The notes beneath the pieces were generated by a model, which saw only the letters and a list, made by a program, of their open reading frames with translations, had not been told where the DNA came from and made no database searches. A DNA stretch of 61,199 bases from contig JAGWTI010000008.1 of assembly GCA_028876065.1 (NCBI GenBank), positions 1 through 61,199 on the forward strand. The letters run 5' to 3'. Shown piece after piece: positions 58,685-61,199 of this stretch (positions are counted from its first letter, which is position 1; every line of letters begins with the position of its first letter). The stretch is from Nitrospirota bacterium (GTDB lineage Bacteria; Nitrospirota; Nitrospiria; Nitrospirales; Nitrospiraceae). A program made the translations under genes and the position numbers.

Positions 58685-58993
58685 TCAGCGGCGGAACCGT
58701 TCGGGGCGGGGCGGCCGCTCGGGACGGGCAGGCCGGTCCGGCCGGCTCTCGTGGGCGGGCTGTTGGCTCGCGCTCGATTGCTGCTTCTCGGCTTCCTGGC
58801 CTTTGTTCCCGCTCTGAGCGTTCTGCCCTTGCTGGTTGAGCTGCGCGCTTTCACCCGAGCTGGACGCCTGGCGATCCCCGGCTTGGTCCCGCTCGCTGCC
58901 GTCCGGCGCCCCTTGTCCAAAGACCTCGGGGCCGCCAAGCCCAGCGACCAGACTCAGCGCCAGCATCGCCCTCCTGATGGACGAGACGCTCAT
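58685..58993 (-). CDS. exported Gln/Pro/Arg-rich protein
   Basis: 102 residues from the ATG at 58993 (GGGAGGGG site). Signal peptide (RRAMLALSLVAGLGGPEVFG) then a disordered chain rich in Gln, Ser, Asn (LNQQGQNAQSGNKGQEAEKQ) and a terminal Arg/Pro stretch (RPARPERPPRPERFRR). Probably flexible and periplasmic. It may act with the downstream barrel; no family known. Confidence 0.6.
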   Translation of the reverse strand: MSVSSIRRAMLALSLVAGLGGPEVFGQGAPDGSERDQAGDRQASSSGESAQLNQQGQNAQSGNKGQEAEKQQSSASQQPAHESRPDRPARPERPPRPERFRR

Positions 58994-59031
58994 GGGCTCA
59001 CCCCTCCCGCTCGCCACCCGCAGGCCCCGAT

Positions 59032-59748
59032 TCATCCGGCCAAGGCCGTTCGAAGAAACGTGCTGAGCCGGCCGAGGACCATGTCGGGAATTTCGTGCCC
59101 GCCCCGAAAGCTGATCCAGTCTACCACCATTCCGGCTCCTTTGAGGAGATCGCGCAACCGTTCGGCCTGGCCATAGGGCAACAACGGATCCTGGGTGCCG
59201 TGACTCTGCAGGACCCGAAGCCCCTTCCGCTTCGGCATCAACGGCTCCCATTCCCGTTGCGAGACCAAGGTGCCCGAGAGGAGGACCAACCCGGCCAGGG
59301 GCCTGGGGCTCCGCAATGCCACATCGCAGGCCAGCATGGCCCCTTGCGAGAACCCGCCCAAGACCGTCTTCTTGGGGTCGGCCCCTCCTCGGTGGCCAAG
59401 GTCGTGCAAGAGGGTCAGTATCTTCTCGCGGGCCTCGGCCAAACCCTTGGGCACTTCGTGCGAAAGATCGCGGGGACGTCCGGCTTCACGGTCCTTGGCG
59501 ATCCGGTCCAAATCCAGCATCCACCAGGCCCGGGATTCGCCGAACCCCATCGACAAGGACAGGGGGCCGACCGGAAAGGCAAAGCGGGTCCCGTGCGGCG
59601 CATCCAGATAGGGCCGGAGCGGCACCAGATCGTCGCCCGGGGCGCCGAACCCGTGCAGGAGGATTACGAGCGGGCCGTTCCCGCTCCCGTGCCCGTCCGT
59701 CCCACCTGCCATGCGGACCGTCAATCCGCCGATGGTCTCTTGCCGCAT
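59032..59748 (-). CDS. carboxylesterase/phospholipase-type alpha/beta hydrolase
   Basis: 238 residues from the ATG at 59748. Abhydrolase_2-type family: PLVILLHGFGAPGDDLV (oxyanion region), FPVGPLSLSMGFGESRAWW, the nucleophile elbow GGFSQGAMLACDVAL (Ser), HGTQDPLLPYGQA (Asp) and RGGHEIPDMV (His). The full triad is present. Cytoplasmic; acts on short-chain esters or lysophospholipids. It begins 9 bp after the membrane protein gene. Confidence 0.88.
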   Translation of the reverse strand: MRQETIGGLTVRMAGGTDGHGSGNGPLVILLHGFGAPGDDLVPLRPYLDAPHGTRFAFPVGPLSLSMGFGESRAWWMLDLDRIAKDREAGRPRDLSHEVPKGLAEAREKILTLLHDLGHRGGADPKKTVLGGFSQGAMLACDVALRSPRPLAGLVLLSGTLVSQREWEPLMPKRKGLRVLQSHGTQDPLLPYGQAERLRDLLKGAGMVVDWISFRGGHEIPDMVLGRLSTFLRTALAG

Positions 59749-59756
59749 CGCCTCGT

Positions 59757-60017
59757 CTATTTCGTCCAACGATTGTAAAAGAACGCCCAGCAATAGCCGA
59801 ACAGCCAGGCGCCGACCAGCATGATCAAGAGATCGCCCAGCAGTCTGGCCGGCCCTGGTCGAGCGGGGAGCAGCGAGGCGACGTCCGCCCCGAAAAACTG
59901 CGCGTTGAAAAAGTAGACGAAGAAGACCGGCGCCATTTCACGCAGGCCGATGAGAAACACAAACAGCCCGGTGGCCGTCAACGTCAGGGCATTGGCAAAG
60001 GGGATCGGACGAATCAT
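59757..60017 (-). CDS. small membrane protein, DUF5676-like
   Basis: 86 residues from the ATG at 60017 (AGG 8 bp upstream). Two main hydrophobic helices (ALTLTATGLFVFLIGL and LLGDLLIMLVGAWLFGYCWA) and a short amphipathic middle with FFVYFFNAQFFGADVASLLP, which matches the DUF5676 pattern. Inner membrane. Between the COQ4-like gene and the esterase on one strand. Confidence 0.65.
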   Translation of the reverse strand: MIRPIPFANALTLTATGLFVFLIGLREMAPVFFVYFFNAQFFGADVASLLPARPGPARLLGDLLIMLVGAWLFGYCWAFFYNRWTK

Positions 60018-60081
60018 GTCAGGACCTGCCATTCGCTCATGGTAGGGGAGTCGCAAAGAGGAATGCAACCGAGCGCGTCCG

Positions 60082-61062
60082 TCAGCCGGGACCGGACGCG
60101 TGGCGCGGATCGAGGGGCGGGACATGGTATCGCCGCCGGAGGGATTCGACCGGCTCCCCCGCCACGGCCCAGAAGTCCCAGTCCGGCGCGAACAGGTCCG
60201 CTCTGGTGTCCGCCCCGCGGGCCCAGGCGACCCAGAATTTTTCCGGATCCAAGGCGCCCCTCGCCGAGCCGGCAAACTTGTTGATCTCGATGCCCAGATG
60301 CCAACTGAAAATCACCGGCAGGATATGGCCCTCCATCGGTAACTTCGGATGCATGCCGGCCGTGAAGGTCGACACCAGGATTTCGCCCTGAGGGGACGTA
60401 TCGTAGCCGCTGAGCACGTGGGTCGAATCGTGGGGCCTGGCGAAGGCCTCGTTGACCCCGCGCGGATCGCCGGGAAAGGCATAGCCGTTTGCCTTGTAGA
60501 TGTTCCAATAGGCTCGCCCCAGGGTGCCCTCCGGCAAGGAACCCAGGGCTTCATGCCTCGCCACCAGGGCCGGATCGGCCCGATTTCCCTGATAGGGCAG
60601 GAGCAAAGCCATGACATCGTCTTCGTCGCGCCACGGTTGATCCCACAGGCTCTTGATATTCTGGCGCGTCATGTCGGCCAGGGCCCAGCTCAGCCGCCCG
60701 CTGATCGCCGCCTGGAGCTGTTGCAGATAATACTCCTGGATGCCGAGCGCCGCGGCATAGTCCAATACCAGCGTGATCTTGCCCGCATCCAGCTCCCCAT
60801 CCACCAGGGCCGTGACCGCCAAAAACCGCGCAGCCATCGACCCGACGGACGGCGCGGGCAGGGCCGACGCAAGCTCCCGAGGGGAAAGAGGCGACAGAGT
60901 GTCGATCTCGAGTGGATCGGCGACCTGGAACATATAACGTCCGGCCGCTTGCAGTGAACGGCGTCCGGCGTCCGTGAGCGGCCGCACGCCTCCTGCCGTA
61001 GCCACCCGGTTCATGGCTCGGAGAATGATCCTCGCCTGATCGGCTGTCGCGGCGATCAACAT
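60082..61062 (-). CDS. TerB-like/COQ4-like protein
   Basis: 326 residues. The N-terminal half (residues 1-130) is helical and TerB-like (ARFLAVTALVDGELDAGKIT, LDYAAALGIQEYYLQQLQ). The C-terminal half contains the COQ4-type metal motif RPHDSTHVLSGYDTSPQGE (His-Asp-x2-His ... Glu), with HLGIEINKFAG and FWVAWARGADT after it. Eukaryotic and bacterial COQ4 proteins act in quinone biosynthesis. Here the fusion or adjacency of the two folds and the membrane-protein neighbours are notable. Whether it works on quinones is not known. Confidence 0.65.
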   Translation of the reverse strand: MLIAATADQARIILRAMNRVATAGGVRPLTDAGRRSLQAAGRYMFQVADPLEIDTLSPLSPRELASALPAPSVGSMAARFLAVTALVDGELDAGKITLVLDYAAALGIQEYYLQQLQAAISGRLSWALADMTRQNIKSLWDQPWRDEDDVMALLLPYQGNRADPALVARHEALGSLPEGTLGRAYWNIYKANGYAFPGDPRGVNEAFARPHDSTHVLSGYDTSPQGEILVSTFTAGMHPKLPMEGHILPVIFSWHLGIEINKFAGSARGALDPEKFWVAWARGADTRADLFAPDWDFWAVAGEPVESLRRRYHVPPLDPRHASGPG

Positions 61063-61086
61063 GCGCGCTCCGCAGCTCCGACGTCT

Positions 61087-61114
61087 AATTTAGCGGGAGT
61101 TCCCCACCTGTCAG
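61087..61114 (-). promoter_or_regulatory. promoter of the COQ4-like operon
   Basis: On the minus strand CTGACA (61109-61114), 16 bp spacer, TAAATT (61087-61092); leader about 20 nt. Confidence 0.45.
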
Positions 61115-61172
61115 GGTGGGGGTGAGAGCTGGGAGCCGTCTGTTGCTCGCCCTGGTGCTATGATGGGCGCCA

Positions 61173-61199
61173 ATGAAGCTCCATCGACAGGCCCATGTC
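61173..61199 (+). CDS. start of a gene cut by the window end
   Basis: Nine codons from an ATG (MKLHRQAHV). A TATGAT hexamer (61159-61164) lies 8 bp before the ATG, which would make a leaderless message. No product can be named. Confidence 0.35.

Overview
The window is a gene-dense, high-G+C chromosomal segment from a Gram-negative (diderm) bacterium. It holds several lipoproteins with lipoboxes, an outer-membrane beta-barrel protein and periplasmic CxxCH haem proteins. The most telling marker is a complete ubiquitin-like (UBact/Pup-type) proteasome locus in a diderm background. Together with Tll0287-like haem proteins and small exported proteins, this points to Nitrospira or a close relative (Nitrospirota). 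That assignment is an inference from gene content; no rRNA, nitrite oxidoreductase or other decisive taxonomic gene is present. I saw no tRNA, rRNA, CRISPR array, prophage or intact insertion sequence.

Layout. 0-11 kb: anmK, a DUF2726 protein, an HtrA-like protease, a DUF5069 protein, two tandem haem proteins, an SDR, a RelE-type toxin-antitoxin pair, an FKBP isomerase, an RlmL-like RNA methyltransferase, a lipoprotein with eleven 26-27-residue repeats, and a class II aldolase. 11-19 kb: a 21-residue membrane peptide candidate, an msrB gene broken by an in-frame TAA, a beta-lactamase-fold lipoprotein, a 2OG-Fe(II) oxygenase, and lexA (with operator) followed by a degenerate RecA-fold gene. 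19-30 kb: tag, a beta-hydroxyacid dehydrogenase, a SUMF1-type protein, a RuBisCO-like protein, a second beta-lactamase-fold protein, a B12-type radical SAM enzyme, a 1-Cys peroxiredoxin, an exported Lon-type (S16) peptidase domain and a HI0933-family flavoprotein.

31-38.2 kb: proteasome locus in the order ARC/Mpa ATPase, dop, UBact, an inserted GIY-YIG gene, prcB, prcA, a palindromic repeat element, pafA. ARC unfolds tagged substrates, PrcAB degrades them, PafA attaches UBact and Dop removes it. 38-48 kb: CDF transporter, zinc-ribbon proteins, threonine dehydratase, TPR-2OG oxygenase, xth, GNAT and PilZ genes, and a disulfide oxidoreductase. 48-61 kb: SelO, a PIN toxin pseudogene with intact antitoxin, a truncated WYL-type regulator, MEKHLA and CBS proteins, leuC-leuD, and a five-gene minus-strand set (COQ4-like, DUF5676-like, esterase, exported Gln-rich, outer-membrane barrel).

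Two genome-level patterns cut across the window. First, a family of about 120-190 bp palindromic intergenic elements has five copies, four of them lying within 0-2 bp of a stop codon. Second, several genes have a -10 element only 7-8 bp before the start codon, which suggests leaderless mRNAs (lexA, the TPR-2OG gene, threonine dehydratase, the last partial gene). The proteasome locus with its insertions is the most notable system here.
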